This document shows positions 24,281 to 34,024 of a DNA stretch of 64,000 bases, piece by piece. The DNA is from Aureliella sp046290675 (lineage in GTDB: Bacteria; Planctomycetota; Planctomycetia; Pirellulales; Pirellulaceae). The stretch spans positions 744,001 through 808,000 of the forward strand of contig JBKAHA010000002.1 in assembly GCA_046290675.1 (NCBI GenBank), in the 5' to 3' direction. The notes beneath the pieces are model-generated. The model saw only the letters and a program-made list of their open reading frames with translations, did no database searches and was not told where the DNA came from. The position numbers were made by a program, and so were the translations under genes. Each line of letters starts with the position of its first letter. Position 1 is the first letter of the stretch.

Positions 24281-26149
24281 TTAGAGGGTTCGTCGTACGG
24301 TGATTCGATTGCCTTCGATGCGAACGATCTCAACTGGTGTTCCGGCTGTCACGTAGTCTCCTTCTGTAACAACGTCGACGACTTGGTCGGCAATTCGGAC
24401 CTTGCCGCTAGGCCGCAAGTCCGAATCGGCTGTGCCAGCCATCCCCAGTTCCCAGCCAGCGGCTCCTATTTGACTGGCCGCGAGAGTTGACGACACCACT
24501 GTTTCACTAGGCACTGATGGCGCTGCCAAGCGGAAGCGATTCAGGCCAGGGATGGAATCCAGAAGAAAGACTTGTAGGAACAGCAGTACAACGACGCCCA
24601 GTACGGCTGCGAGAACTAGCAGCAAATTATTTTGAAGCTGATTCCACTGGCTTGTATCCTCAGGTATCACAAAATTCTGGCTCGCCATGACCAGCGAAAG
24701 CACCAGGAGAGCCAGGCCGGTCAGGCCAAAGACTCCGAAACCTGGGAGCACAAAAATCTCGCAGATGACACAGACAACGCCCAGGCCGAAGAGCATCACC
24801 TCAAGCCAACCCGAAGTGCCTCCCAAGAAATGGCTCCAGAAAAAGATTCCGAAGCAGAACAACGCGGATAGCCCCGCCACGCTGATACCTGGCGCTGCAA
24901 ATTCGAGATAGAGTCCGACAAATCCGCCAATTAGGAGGATCGCGGTCACCCATGGGCGATTGAGAAAGAAAACGAGTCCATCGACCCAAGTGCTTTCCGT
25001 TCGTTCCAACGCTTCGATGTTGAGGCTCGCAAGCATCTCAGCTTCATCGGCATACACGGCTTCGACAAGGCCCAGTTCCGTAGCGCGATCGGCATCTAAG
25101 GTTAGAAAGCGATTCTGGCCGGCTTCGGGTACCGCAGCGCCAACCTCGTAGTTCTTCTGAATCTCATCGTTGTCGACTTGCGTTTGCGTCAGGTACGTTG
25201 TCTCGCCTGTTTGCCGATCTGTGGCTTCATAGACCTTTAGATTTCGATCGACCATGGCTTCGGCGAGTGCCCCGGGGCGTCCTTTGGATTCTGCCAATTC
25301 TCGAATCGCACCTGCTAGATAGCTGACAATTTTCTCTTCCGCGTGTTCGAACTGGAATCCGAGGCCCATCTGAATTGGACCTGCGTCGCCGATCAGCGCT
25401 CCTTGTCGCATGAAGATACGGTCAGCTCCGAACGACAGGATCGCACCGCCGCTGATGGCTTCTTCAGGAATCCAGATGACCGTTTTAGCCCAGTCGATAT
25501 CGCGTAGCGTTCGCGCCAACTCGAGTGAAAACTCCAGGTCGCCGCCGGGCGTCGTGAGCTTGACAATCACGAGATCCGCACCTGCCTCCTTGGCTTTGCT
25601 CAATCGTTGGTTGAGGTACCAATTGAATTTGGCAAAGATTGGGCCTTCCACTTCAATCATGAAGGCACGTTTGAAAGTCAGCGTTGAAAAATCGTCGACC
25701 TCCATCTGCCCGACAAGTGGCTGCGGCGGACCGCCATCTGGAACTTCGGAGTCTTCTTCCTCATCTCGCGCCTGGTTCGGAGTTGGATCTTCCGCGAATT
25801 CCGAATTGAGTTCAGCGACTTCTTCGGAACTAACTTCGGGGATTGCAGTTTCGTCTGAGTCGTCCGTAGCGTCCGGTGTAGGATTTCCCTCTTGGGTAGA
25901 GGAGGCATTTTCGGCTGGCTGCGAATTCGTTGGGGAATCTGCTGCTTGAGATTTTTCAACGGATGCTGGAGGCAGCAGATCAAATGGATTCGCAAGCAGT
26001 TCCTGCGCAGACGCGTGCGAGGCAGGAAGTACCGCCAATGCCAGGATTATTAGACATTGTGTGAAGCAGTCGATTTGAAACCAATTTACGCGGGTCTTAT
26101 TCACGAATCTAAACCAGCAAATACGAGGCGGATCCAACGGCCGATTCAT
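24281..26149 (-). CDS. NfeD-family membrane serine protease
   Basis: 622 residues. A signal peptide (CLIILALAVLPASHASA) ends near residue 48, and an acidic low-complexity segment runs to about 145. A ClpP/SppA-like protease domain follows with LTTPGGDLEFSLELA, EEAISGGAILSFGADRIFM and GALIGDAGPIQMG; the Ser in EEAISGGA is the expected nucleophile. About five membrane helices follow (WVTAILLIGGFVGLYLEF, LFCFGIFFWSHFLG and others). The C-terminus is the NfeD OB-fold (GMAGTADSDLRPSGKVRI, then VEIVRIEGNRITVRR). Long NfeD proteins usually pair with stomatin/flotillin-like proteins in membrane quality control; no such gene is adjacent. Confidence 0.85.
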   Translation of the reverse strand: MNRPLDPPRICWFRFVNKTRVNWFQIDCFTQCLIILALAVLPASHASAQELLANPFDLLPPASVEKSQAADSPTNSQPAENASSTQEGNPTPDATDDSDETAIPEVSSEEVAELNSEFAEDPTPNQARDEEEDSEVPDGGPPQPLVGQMEVDDFSTLTFKRAFMIEVEGPIFAKFNWYLNQRLSKAKEAGADLVIVKLTTPGGDLEFSLELARTLRDIDWAKTVIWIPEEAISGGAILSFGADRIFMRQGALIGDAGPIQMGLGFQFEHAEEKIVSYLAGAIRELAESKGRPGALAEAMVDRNLKVYEATDRQTGETTYLTQTQVDNDEIQKNYEVGAAVPEAGQNRFLTLDADRATELGLVEAVYADEAEMLASLNIEALERTESTWVDGLVFFLNRPWVTAILLIGGFVGLYLEFAAPGISVAGLSALFCFGIFFWSHFLGGTSGWLEVMLFGLGVVCVICEIFVLPGFGVFGLTGLALLVLSLVMASQNFVIPEDTSQWNQLQNNLLLVLAAVLGVVVLLFLQVFLLDSIPGLNRFRLAAPSVPSETVVSSTLAASQIGAAGWELGMAGTADSDLRPSGKVRIADQVVDVVTEGDYVTAGTPVEIVRIEGNRITVRRTL

Positions 26150-26280
26150 TGTAGCCTTTGCGTCGACTCAAGTGCCTTAGACGCTGTCCGGGGCTACTGA
26201 AATCAAGGCTGCTCTTCCCGGTACTAGCCGTTGACCATTTCGTCTGGCGTCAACGTTCTTGTGCGCCGGAATAACGGCGA

Positions 26281-27507
26281 TTAGTAGAGAGTGCGGAAAC
26301 GCAGCAGAAAGGCATCGTCTGGGTCATAGTTTCCAATTCCGGATCGGTATTCGAGGCTACGATCAAATGCCCATCCAAATTCAATGGCGGTTGAGTCATC
26401 CTCGAAGTCCAGCATACCCAGGACGAGCCGCAAGTCATGATAAGTAGCATTGTCGTTTTGCAAGCTGCTGCGTTCGATAGCCCAGGTGCCGCCGCCAATT
26501 TCTCCGGCCAAGTAAAGAGATTTAGAACGCCCGATTCGAAGCTGCACTTTGGGTCGTGGAAAAATGGCTTCGAAAATCAGATCATCACGCGGTCGCCAGA
26601 CAGCTCCTACGACCGGGAGCACGCTGATATCGTCACGATCGAAGACTTCGACGCCGAGCACAGAAACAAACCAGGGGTGCCATTGGTAGTGCCCAACCAC
26701 GTGGCCTGGGAAACGAATGCCTTTGCGAACACTACCTTCGAAATCGGTAAAGGCACCAACGCCGAGACGCATGTCATAGAGGAAGTTGTCCGACAATTCG
26801 CCGCGAGCTTGATAAGCCCAGTGCAGATCATAGAGTCTGGCCGGGAGATCTGTTCTTACCGGGCCGTTCAACCAGTGAATGCTCATACCTAGCATGGCCG
26901 ATTTGGATTCGCCAATGTCGAGGCTTGGGAACGACTGCAGGCTGAAGATGCCTAAGCCGTCTCCCTCATCAATCAACCAGGATGTGTCACTGGATGTGGA
27001 GTTGTATCCTAGCCAATCTCCAAAGCCGATTTGTTCCTCGATCGAAAGCTCGTCTTCATCCATGTCTTGTGTTTCGATGAAGACTGTCTCGCCCGTCGAT
27101 TCCACATAGCTAGGTTCGAGTTCAATTGCGGACGCCGCAAGAATGTCGTCTTCATGCTGCTCGACATAGGCGGGAATCTGTTCGGCTGGCTGTAGTGGCG
27201 TTTTCTTGTCGGAATCCGAGATAGCGAATTCTTGGGCGAGTTCTTGTCCGTTTGCCTGGCAACTTGGTGTTGTCAGGGCTCCGAGCAACGCTGCAATGAC
27301 TACGAATGCGTTTGCATCAAACGCCAGCCGAAAGCGTTGGAGGATCGCGATGCGTCTTGGATTCAGTTGGTTGAAGATGGCGGCTCTCCTTCGCCGTTGA
27401 GTCGTTGAAGCCTCGGTGGGGAGTTGGTGGACTGCATTTCCTAGATTGCCAGTCACACACAGGCGCTCGTTCACGCTGCCAGTTTTTCCTAAGTATCCGA
27501 GCATCAT
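26281..27507 (-). CDS. Putative outer-membrane beta-barrel protein
   Basis: Up to 408 residues. The N-terminus before about residue 60 does not look like a protein start and the true start is uncertain. A signal-like segment (AFVVIAALLGALTTPSCQA) lies near 67-86. After an acidic linker the second half is rich in alternating hydrophobic and aromatic strands (SKSAMLGMSIHWLNGPVRTD, LYDLHWAYQARGELSDNFLY, DLIFEAIFPRPKVQLRI), and the last residues are FLLRFRTLY. A terminal aromatic residue after a short beta strand is typical of outer-membrane barrels. No family is recognised. It is on the same strand as, and upstream of, the NfeD gene. Confidence 0.5.
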   Translation of the reverse strand: MMLGYLGKTGSVNERLCVTGNLGNAVHQLPTEASTTQRRRRAAIFNQLNPRRIAILQRFRLAFDANAFVVIAALLGALTTPSCQANGQELAQEFAISDSDKKTPLQPAEQIPAYVEQHEDDILAASAIELEPSYVESTGETVFIETQDMDEDELSIEEQIGFGDWLGYNSTSSDTSWLIDEGDGLGIFSLQSFPSLDIGESKSAMLGMSIHWLNGPVRTDLPARLYDLHWAYQARGELSDNFLYDMRLGVGAFTDFEGSVRKGIRFPGHVVGHYQWHPWFVSVLGVEVFDRDDISVLPVVGAVWRPRDDLIFEAIFPRPKVQLRIGRSKSLYLAGEIGGGTWAIERSSLQNDNATYHDLRLVLGMLDFEDDSTAIEFGWAFDRSLEYRSGIGNYDPDDAFLLRFRTLY

Positions 27508-27857
27508 GCGTACAAGCTTCGGGCGGCCGGTGGCGTCGGATTGATAGGCCTAGAGGCTCGCAACTCTGGACGTTAGCGATTTTGAGGTCGCGGGGCAACT
27601 TCGGCTCTGCAGGGGGAAGCCAATGAACGCGTTGGCGGGATCCACCTTCAAACCCGATGGTACTGGTTTTTGCAGCGAATTGTGGGCTCACTGGGAGTGA
27701 GCTGTCGCACGTAAAGCGAGAAATGTGCGTTGAATTCACGCAAACGTTAGAATGACAGCCATTGAATGTCAGGGCTAGCACGCATTAATGAGAGCATCAG
27801 GGGCGTGATCCGCGTGCGACGGAAAATCCAGTTTCGGGTACAGAGGGAGACAATCAG
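27508..27857. other. Non-coding region between divergent genes
   Basis: About 350 bases between the divergent putative barrel gene and the small exported-protein gene. No gene or convincing motif was seen. Confidence 0.4.
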
Positions 27858-28232
27858 ATGAGAAAACTTGGCAGATTTCAGCACCGCACCAAACGATGGA
27901 CGTCGGTTGCCATTGCGTTCATGGCATTCGGGTTGGTCGGTATCGGTTTCGAGCCGGAGAGAGCCTCCGCTCAAACCGGGTTTTCCGCAGGATCGAGCAT
28001 TCCGTACTATGTCGAGCCATCGCGATTTCAATACAATCGCCCGCAGTCTCGAGGCGAAATCACACGACAAATACCCACAACCACCTTCAATATTCAGGTG
28101 CCTCGAGGGAATTTTTTGTACGTACCGAGTCCCTACTACTACGGTGGTTTTTACAACAGGCCAAGATTCTATTACCGACCGATTGGTCCTAACACGTATC
28201 TCGGCCCTTTCGTGCCAATAAGACGTTTCTAG
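27858..28232 (+). CDS. Small exported Tyr/Pro/Arg-rich protein
   Basis: 124 residues. A clear signal peptide (VAIAFMAFGLVGIGF ... ERASA-QT) ends near residue 38. The mature part is short, basic and rich in Tyr, Phe, Pro and Arg (SPYYYGGFYNRPRFYYRP), without cysteines. Such composition suits an extracellular or cell-surface structural peptide. No family is recognised. A strong hairpin follows the gene. Confidence 0.6.
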   Translation: MRKLGRFQHRTKRWTSVAIAFMAFGLVGIGFEPERASAQTGFSAGSSIPYYVEPSRFQYNRPQSRGEITRQIPTTTFNIQVPRGNFLYVPSPYYYGGFYNRPRFYYRPIGPNTYLGPFVPIRRF

Positions 28233-28271
28233 TGGCGCACCGTCTCAGTGGGGCAAGAACAGGGAGATAGT

Positions 28272-28303
28272 GGAGCTTCAGGTTGAAAATGGTCTGAAGC
28301 TCC
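28272..28303. terminator. Strong hairpin between convergent genes
   Basis: GGAGCTTCAG (28272-28281) pairs perfectly with CTGAAGCTCC (28294-28303) around a 12-base loop. It lies between the convergent small exported-protein and FG-GAP genes. No T-run follows on either strand, so it may act as a processing or stability hairpin. Confidence 0.5.
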
Positions 28304-28331
28304 CTCACCGACTTGGCACGGTCCGGTTCGC

Positions 28332-29528
28332 TTATTGACGCTGGTTCACGAGTAAATAGGTGCCACTTTTCCCGGCGACGGCGAGATCTGCGTCGCCGTC
28401 TGAGTCGAAGTCTTCGACCACGATTTGCAGGCCGGTACCGACATGGCCTTCCTCGATCGTATGGCGAGTGAATTTCTTTTCTTTCAGATTCCACTCATAG
28501 TAATAGAGGCACGGCATTTCTTCACCGCCGGGGTCTTTGCCGTTATGGGCATAGTATCGTTTGCCTGTGATGAGTTCGGGTTTACCGTCACCGGTTAAAT
28601 CCGCCCATGCAAGGCTGTGTGGTTGGCTGAACGTCTTGTCGATCTCGTGTTCTTTCCATTGGACTTCGCCTTCTTCATTCAGGCCCTCGTTCTGCCACCA
28701 AAATAATCCGAAGTCGTGTCCGTTACCGAAGATGAGATCATTTTTGCCATTCAAATCCAAGTCGGTCACTAGCATTGGCAGGCTCGAGTGAAGATCCCAA
28801 GCCTTGTGAAACTTCCATTCAGAAGTCCAAGGGTTCTCATTGGGTTGTTCGTACCACCCCTGCCCGACCAAGATGTCTTTGTTGCCGTCTCCATTGATGT
28901 CACCGACTGCAAGTCCATGCCCATTGCCTTTATCGCCAACGGTAGCCGTTTCGACATGGAATTTTGCACCGCTCTCATCGGCTTCGCCGCTTCGAACGAA
29001 ACGTTGAACTAGAAAAGGCGTGTCTTTTTTCCAGCGGTTGATAATCAGCTCAGGGATCCCATCCCCGTCGATGTCTTCTAGTAAGCCGCCTTCGTTTTGC
29101 GACTGACCCGAGTCAATGAGCAGATGTTGTTTCCACAATTGCCCAAGCTTGAGTCCCTTTTTTCCGGGGTTCTCGTACCAGTGGATTTCCGTGGGTAAAA
29201 ATGAGCCAGCGACAACATCGGGGAAGCCATCCGCATTCACATCGAAGACATAGTCCCCATTGCTTTGTACATACCCATTCCAATCGTCGATGCTGCGGAG
29301 CGGTCGTGGTAGCCAATCTCCATTGCGGTACCAGCACCGGCCGGCTACGAGATCGGTTTTTCCATCTTGGTCCACGTCGGCCGCGGCTATTCCCTCGTTG
29401 GCGTCGACCGCCAAACCATGAATGTGGAACGAAGCTTCCTGGGCAAAAGCATGGCGTTCCAAGGATCCGACTAGTGCGAAAGCAACGTAGACCCATGTCA
29501 GCAGAATTGGATATCGCGCTGGATTCAT
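28332..29528 (-). CDS. Exported FG-GAP/VCBS-repeat protein
   Basis: 398 residues from the ATG at 29528, which puts a standard signal peptide first (MNPARYPILLTWVYVAFALV, cut near AFA-QE); an upstream ATG at 29618 would add 30 residues. The mature protein is a beta-propeller built of FG-GAP/VCBS repeats with the calcium-binding pattern DxDxDGxxD: ADVDQDGKTDLVAG, DVNADGFPDVVAGS, DIDGDGIPELI, GDINGDGNKDILVG, TDLDLNGKNDLIFG, DLTGDGKPELITG and DFDSDGDADLAVAG. Planctomycetes carry many such exported propellers, often in polysaccharide or surface contexts. No catalytic domain is present. Confidence 0.85.
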   Translation of the reverse strand: MNPARYPILLTWVYVAFALVGSLERHAFAQEASFHIHGLAVDANEGIAAADVDQDGKTDLVAGRCWYRNGDWLPRPLRSIDDWNGYVQSNGDYVFDVNADGFPDVVAGSFLPTEIHWYENPGKKGLKLGQLWKQHLLIDSGQSQNEGGLLEDIDGDGIPELIINRWKKDTPFLVQRFVRSGEADESGAKFHVETATVGDKGNGHGLAVGDINGDGNKDILVGQGWYEQPNENPWTSEWKFHKAWDLHSSLPMLVTDLDLNGKNDLIFGNGHDFGLFWWQNEGLNEEGEVQWKEHEIDKTFSQPHSLAWADLTGDGKPELITGKRYYAHNGKDPGGEEMPCLYYYEWNLKEKKFTRHTIEEGHVGTGLQIVVEDFDSDGDADLAVAGKSGTYLLVNQRQ

Positions 29529-29770
29529 ATCAATTGTGTTGCCGTATGCCGCGCTCAGGAATCGTTTATTCATTCTCATAGGTGGGTTTCTCTTCGGAGG
29601 CAAGACTTTACGAACCAACTAGTACGGAGCCCGCAGGTCGACTGAAAAGGTGTCGCAGGTGCCGCCGTCCAAGTTGAATTGAGCGGCGAAGAAGTTGGCT
29701 CGATCGTTCTTAGTGAAGGTATGAGGCATAGTCAGTTTATCATCTCGGCTGCGACTTGGCTCTTGAGCGG

Positions 29771-29935
29771 ATCTTTATCTCAGGGCCAATCAAAGTTTAA
29801 AATTGGGAAGAATTCCTCCCCGTCGCTCAGGCTCCGACCCTCCGTAATTTCCTCGCTAAACTCGGAAACGGTGGGTTGGGTATTGAATCGCCACTCAACC
29901 CAGATTCAAACTTTGATTGACCCTGATCTTTATCC
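29771..29935. mobile_element. MITE-like non-autonomous inverted-repeat element with target duplication
   Basis: CAGGGCCAATCAAAGTTT (29781-29798) and its inverse (29908-29925) match at 17 of 18 positions, enclosing about 145 bases without a transposase. Flanking direct repeats ATCTTTATCT (29771-29780) and ATCTTTATCC (29926-29935) match at the first nine positions, as expected of a target-site duplication. The ends CAGGG...CCCTG and a duplication of 8-10 bp recall the ISAs1 family as I remember it; that assignment is tentative. TTGAATC (29883-29889) and GATTCAA (29903-29909) form an inner stem. It sits in the gap between the FG-GAP and kinase genes. Confidence 0.7.
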
Positions 29936-30141
29936 AGTCACAAACAAAGAATGTCTATGGGCGAATTCAACTCGCCCTCCTATTCCGAATTCAACGACGA
30001 GTTTTGGGAGGGGCATGCGTTAGCCTGGAGAGCGAGAACACACACAGTTTGGAACTCGGATTAGCCCTGATCTGCTGCCAAGTCGAGTCGATGGCTTCGG
30101 ACAAGGAGTGGCCGGATCACTGGGGCGATATGTGGAAGCAT

Positions 30142-33100
30142 TCAGTTTACGGTTTCTGCAGAGTCTTCGACACGCTGTACTTTGATTGAGTCGATCCATA
30201 GATCGGCTTGGCCGGAGCACTGAATCCGCAATGTGATTGAAGACGCGTTGCACTCAAAGGTATGGCTTAGCGTCTGCCAATCAGAGCTGTCAGATGGTAG
30301 CGGAATCATGAGCGGATTTTGTTCGCCCATTTCAATTTTTAAGGCTACTGAACCTGGATTCGCGGTTCCTGAACCCGGATTCGACGTATCAGATCGTGAT
30401 TCGCAACTGAGGCGATAGACCTGACCTATGGACGCTGGAAACGATTGAAACATCTCCGCATAAGCATCCTTGCCTGCGGTTGTTGATGATTGAATGTGGA
30501 GGGCTCTCGAGATTGAATTTGATTCACCACCTGTTGTCCTCAAGACTTCTTCAACACGAGCGGTTGCTACCATTCCGTTAAAGGACTTCCAGACCGGCTC
30601 ATCAGACCGAGCGAGTTCGTCTCCCCAGGACGCTGAGATACCCAATTCGAAGTCGCCGTTTAGCAACGCCAGGTTTTCAACTGGACTCTCATCACCGAGT
30701 TCCAGTACAGGAGCGATTTCATTGTGGTAGTTTTCAATGATGGATTGAACCGAGCGTTGTTCCGTGCTGATCGCCAGATTCAGTTCGCGTTCAAGTCGGT
30801 CTGTGAGTGGTTCGTTCATTAAGTTCTGGATCGCCGATTCAATCTTATCTTGGTCACCAATACGCAAGCTGCATCGAAGTAGCCCTCGCAAAGCAATCCG
30901 TTTTTGCCACTCAGGTTTGGCAGACGTAAGTGCACGACTGAAACTAGCGTGCGCCTTCGACCATTGCTCTTGCTTCTCGTCGAGCTTGGCTTGAAGCTCC
31001 CACACCGCGTAGTCCGAAGGCCTAAGTGCTTTGGCTCGCTCTAATGCTTCGCTGACGAGCTCGTCGTTGCCATCTCTGAATGCCAGCTTGGCTAGGACGA
31101 TCCGGCCGGTAGATTCCGTCGCCGACGATTGAATCGCGATTTGGGCCGCGCGTTCGGCTGCTTCCGTGTTTCCCAACATGAAATGCGCAAGAGCTAAACA
31201 GGCGTTGAGCTCTGCGTTGCCTTCGAAATTCACGATGGTCGCATCGCACCAATTGCGCATCATTTCCAAGTGGTCGCGAGTAATGTTTTCAACCACAGCG
31301 TCTCTGATGTTGGGGATCGGTTCCTGTAGTTCGATGGCCTGCAGGAAGCTACTGGTGGTTTCGTTTACCGGAGATCCGCCGAACGCCGCGAGCAGACCTT
31401 GGTGGTAGTGGACATAGCTTTCGTTTGGGTTGAGATACATTGCTGTTTCCATGTCACGCAAGGAGCGTTGTAGGATTCGCCCAATTTCAGGATCGCCCTT
31501 CTCGTATTTGAGTGTTTGTTCCATTCGGTCACGTCCACGCCAGGTGTAGCCGATCCATCGGTCTGGTTGTAGCGCGATGGCATGAGAGTAAGAGCGTTCT
31601 GCGAATTCCGGTTCATCGCGTTGCGCTTCAAAGAAGCCTCGTACCATCTGAGTCCAGTAGTGATCAGGTGCGAGGCTTGCAGCGTTGTCCAACATGCCTT
31701 CGGACACTTCCGCGGCATCGACGATGCCGAGGATAGCTTCGAAAGATGAACGCTGTTGCGGCGTGGTATTGATTGCCATGTAGGCTAAAGCCGTTCCCAT
31801 GACATAGAGGTCGGCCATGTTCTTGGCGTCCCAGGAAATCACTTTTTGCCGAAATGCGATCCCCTGTAGCATCTGAGTCAACAGTCGGACTCGTTCCGTT
31901 GCAAACCTTCTGCCCAGTACACTCCCTTGTGAGGGGCGGTAGGCGTCTAGCTGGTCGAAGAGAAGCTGGGCGGCCTGATTCGATTCTTTGGATTGGCTGT
32001 TCGCCAGCTGTAGCATTTCCGATACGTTCAAGTCGGCCGGAATGGTCTCCTTCAAACGCAGTGCGGCGAGCAAGAACATGGCTCGATACGCTTGTTCGCG
32101 AAGTCGGTGAATCTGGTTCTCGTCTAGATCTTGCGTTGGTAGGGAATTCCACCACTCTTTCTTTTCGAATGTGCCCAGAATCGTTAGTGCTCTTTGAAAA
32201 AGTACGGACGATCGTCGGGAGTGGTCCGTGAAGGTTAATTCTTCGGCGATGTCGACGAAGTGATAAAAGTCCAGCAGACGCTGTGTTCGACGACGCATCC
32301 GCTCGAGGTCAGGAAGCATGTCGGCGAGTTCGGCGTGTTCCTTCGCTTGGTCGATTGCGGTGTCTAGGAATTCTACCGCCGCTTCGAACCGGCTGTTTCG
32401 TATTTCGGATTCGGCACTAGCCTTGGACTCGGAGACAATGGATTGAATTTGATTCAGGTTCTGTTGCTCGACGAGTTGGCGTTCCTGCTCGCCCTGGAGT
32501 AGTTCCCATTGGTGTTGGGCTTTGACTCCAAAGGCGATCAAGCTGCCCACGACCGACAGGATGATGACGGCGCACGAAGTTGTTGCAAGCGTTGGGTGTG
32601 TACGCAGCCAACGCATGGTTTTCTCCCATGTCGATTCCGAGTAGGCCTGGAGAGGTTGGTCGTTCAGCCAGCATTCAATATCCCTGGCCAGGCCGTTCGC
32701 AGTTGGATAGCGATCTGAAGGATCTTTGGCGAGCGCTTTGCGACAAACAGCGCCGAGTCCTTTCGGGACGCTGTCCAGCTTTGTTTGCCAATCTTTTGGA
32801 CCGGGGGAAGAGTCCTTCGTCTGGGAACTGCCAGCTGGCGGTTCGCCGGTCAGGATCTGAAATAAGCTCGCTCCCAAACTGTAAATGTCGCTTGCGGGAC
32901 CAATCTCAAGCAGGCTTCCGCCTGAAGCCTGCTCGGGGCTCATGTACGCCGGAGTCCCAATCGCCACGCCGTGCATGGTGAGGTTATCCGTATCGTCTGA
33001 GTGTGAATCGCCTCGTAGCAGCAAAGGTTTACATTTTGAATCGCTCGAAGAATCTGAGCTTGAATCATCGGTACCGGCTGCGTCGCCAGATCGCTCACCG

Positions 33101-33834
33101 GAGCTTGTCGCCGAAGCAGACGCGGTGGGTTCGTCAGACTCTGTACCCAATCTTTTGGCTAGTCCCCAGTCAACGACGATCGTTTCACCATACTCACCAA
33201 ACATGATGTTGCTTGGTTTGATGTCACGATGGATGACTCCGCGGCTATGGGCGTAGGCGATGGTTTCGCAAACCACGATGAATCGAGAGAGCACTTTGCG
33301 GATTTGGTTTCGCCAGAAGACATCATGAAACGAAGAGCTTGGGCGCCCACTGTGTAAGTCTTCGATGTTCGATTTGAGCGTGGTGCCTTCGATCATCCGC
33401 ATAGCGTAGAAAGGCCGTCCGTCTTCCTCGATGCCAAGACCGTATACGGGAACGATACCCGGGTGCTCCAGAGCGCCGGTGATTTCGGCCTCACGCAAGA
33501 AACGATGACGACTCCGCGGATCATCCGCATGAGTTGGCAAAATCTCTTTCAACGCTACTGCGCGATTGATTTCGGTGTCTTCTGCGACCCAGACGCGACC
33601 CAGGCCTCCAGCGGCGTGCGGTTTTATTTTGCGAAAACGCTCACGAGAAGCACCCAATTCCGGAGCTTCTCGCTCGGGGTTGATTTGCGAAACGCCTGTT
33701 TCCTCGCCTTGCTCGGTGGCAAATGGGTCGTCCGCCTCACGGGAAACAGAGGATCCGGATGAGTCGGTTTGAGCATCTGAATAGGTCGCGAACTCTTCAT
33801 CGGGTTCTTCTGGATGCGAATTCTCAATAGGCAT
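30142..33834 (-). CDS. Membrane Ser/Thr protein kinase with TPRs and C-terminal jelly-roll-like domain
   Basis: 1230 residues. A disordered N-terminus (1-65) precedes a Hanks-type kinase: glycine loop AAGGLGRVWV, Lys96 in ALKE, the catalytic loop HRDIKPSN (His202), and the metal site DWG (222-224) in place of DFG. The APE equivalent is MSPEQ (near 300). Between DWG and SPE the activation segment carries an insertion of about 60 residues rich in Ser, Asp and Thr. One membrane helix lies at about 416-437. The rest is extracytoplasmic: a coiled coil, TPR-like helices (for example HYWTQMVRGFFEAQRDEPEF), and a final beta-rich domain (LNGDFELGISASWGDE ... LRIQCSGQADLWIDSIKVQR) resembling carbohydrate-binding jelly rolls. 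It probably senses an envelope signal. It is divergent from the FHA-cyclase gene. Confidence 0.88.
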   Translation of the reverse strand: MPIENSHPEEPDEEFATYSDAQTDSSGSSVSREADDPFATEQGEETGVSQINPEREAPELGASRERFRKIKPHAAGGLGRVWVAEDTEINRAVALKEILPTHADDPRSRHRFLREAEITGALEHPGIVPVYGLGIEEDGRPFYAMRMIEGTTLKSNIEDLHSGRPSSSFHDVFWRNQIRKVLSRFIVVCETIAYAHSRGVIHRDIKPSNIMFGEYGETIVVDWGLAKRLGTESDEPTASASATSSGERSGDAAGTDDSSSDSSSDSKCKPLLLRGDSHSDDTDNLTMHGVAIGTPAYMSPEQASGGSLLEIGPASDIYSLGASLFQILTGEPPAGSSQTKDSSPGPKDWQTKLDSVPKGLGAVCRKALAKDPSDRYPTANGLARDIECWLNDQPLQAYSESTWEKTMRWLRTHPTLATTSCAVIILSVVGSLIAFGVKAQHQWELLQGEQERQLVEQQNLNQIQSIVSESKASAESEIRNSRFEAAVEFLDTAIDQAKEHAELADMLPDLERMRRRTQRLLDFYHFVDIAEELTFTDHSRRSSVLFQRALTILGTFEKKEWWNSLPTQDLDENQIHRLREQAYRAMFLLAALRLKETIPADLNVSEMLQLANSQSKESNQAAQLLFDQLDAYRPSQGSVLGRRFATERVRLLTQMLQGIAFRQKVISWDAKNMADLYVMGTALAYMAINTTPQQRSSFEAILGIVDAAEVSEGMLDNAASLAPDHYWTQMVRGFFEAQRDEPEFAERSYSHAIALQPDRWIGYTWRGRDRMEQTLKYEKGDPEIGRILQRSLRDMETAMYLNPNESYVHYHQGLLAAFGGSPVNETTSSFLQAIELQEPIPNIRDAVVENITRDHLEMMRNWCDATIVNFEGNAELNACLALAHFMLGNTEAAERAAQIAIQSSATESTGRIVLAKLAFRDGNDELVSEALERAKALRPSDYAVWELQAKLDEKQEQWSKAHASFSRALTSAKPEWQKRIALRGLLRCSLRIGDQDKIESAIQNLMNEPLTDRLERELNLAISTEQRSVQSIIENYHNEIAPVLELGDESPVENLALLNGDFELGISASWGDELARSDEPVWKSFNGMVATARVEEVLRTTGGESNSISRALHIQSSTTAGKDAYAEMFQSFPASIGQVYRLSCESRSDTSNPGSGTANPGSVALKIEMGEQNPLMIPLPSDSSDWQTLSHTFECNASSITLRIQCSGQADLWIDSIKVQRVEDSAETVN

Positions 33835-34024
33835 CTTGGCTCGCTAACCTTAAGCACAGAAATCAAAATGTTGTGGATTGAAGTCTTGTGATCGACGTCT
33901 TGCACATGTTCCCATCATGCTTCAGCACGTTTGCTTCTCAGCCGCTATTCTAGAGCGATTGAACTAGGGCGTGTGATCTTATATTTGCGAATACAAAGTC
34001 CCCGAGTCGTGCAACGAAAGTCCG

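Noticed and set aside
29679..30023. 114-codon open frame on the plus strand
   Set aside because: It spans the inverted-repeat element and has no signal, domain or ribosome site; it is chance reading through non-coding DNA.
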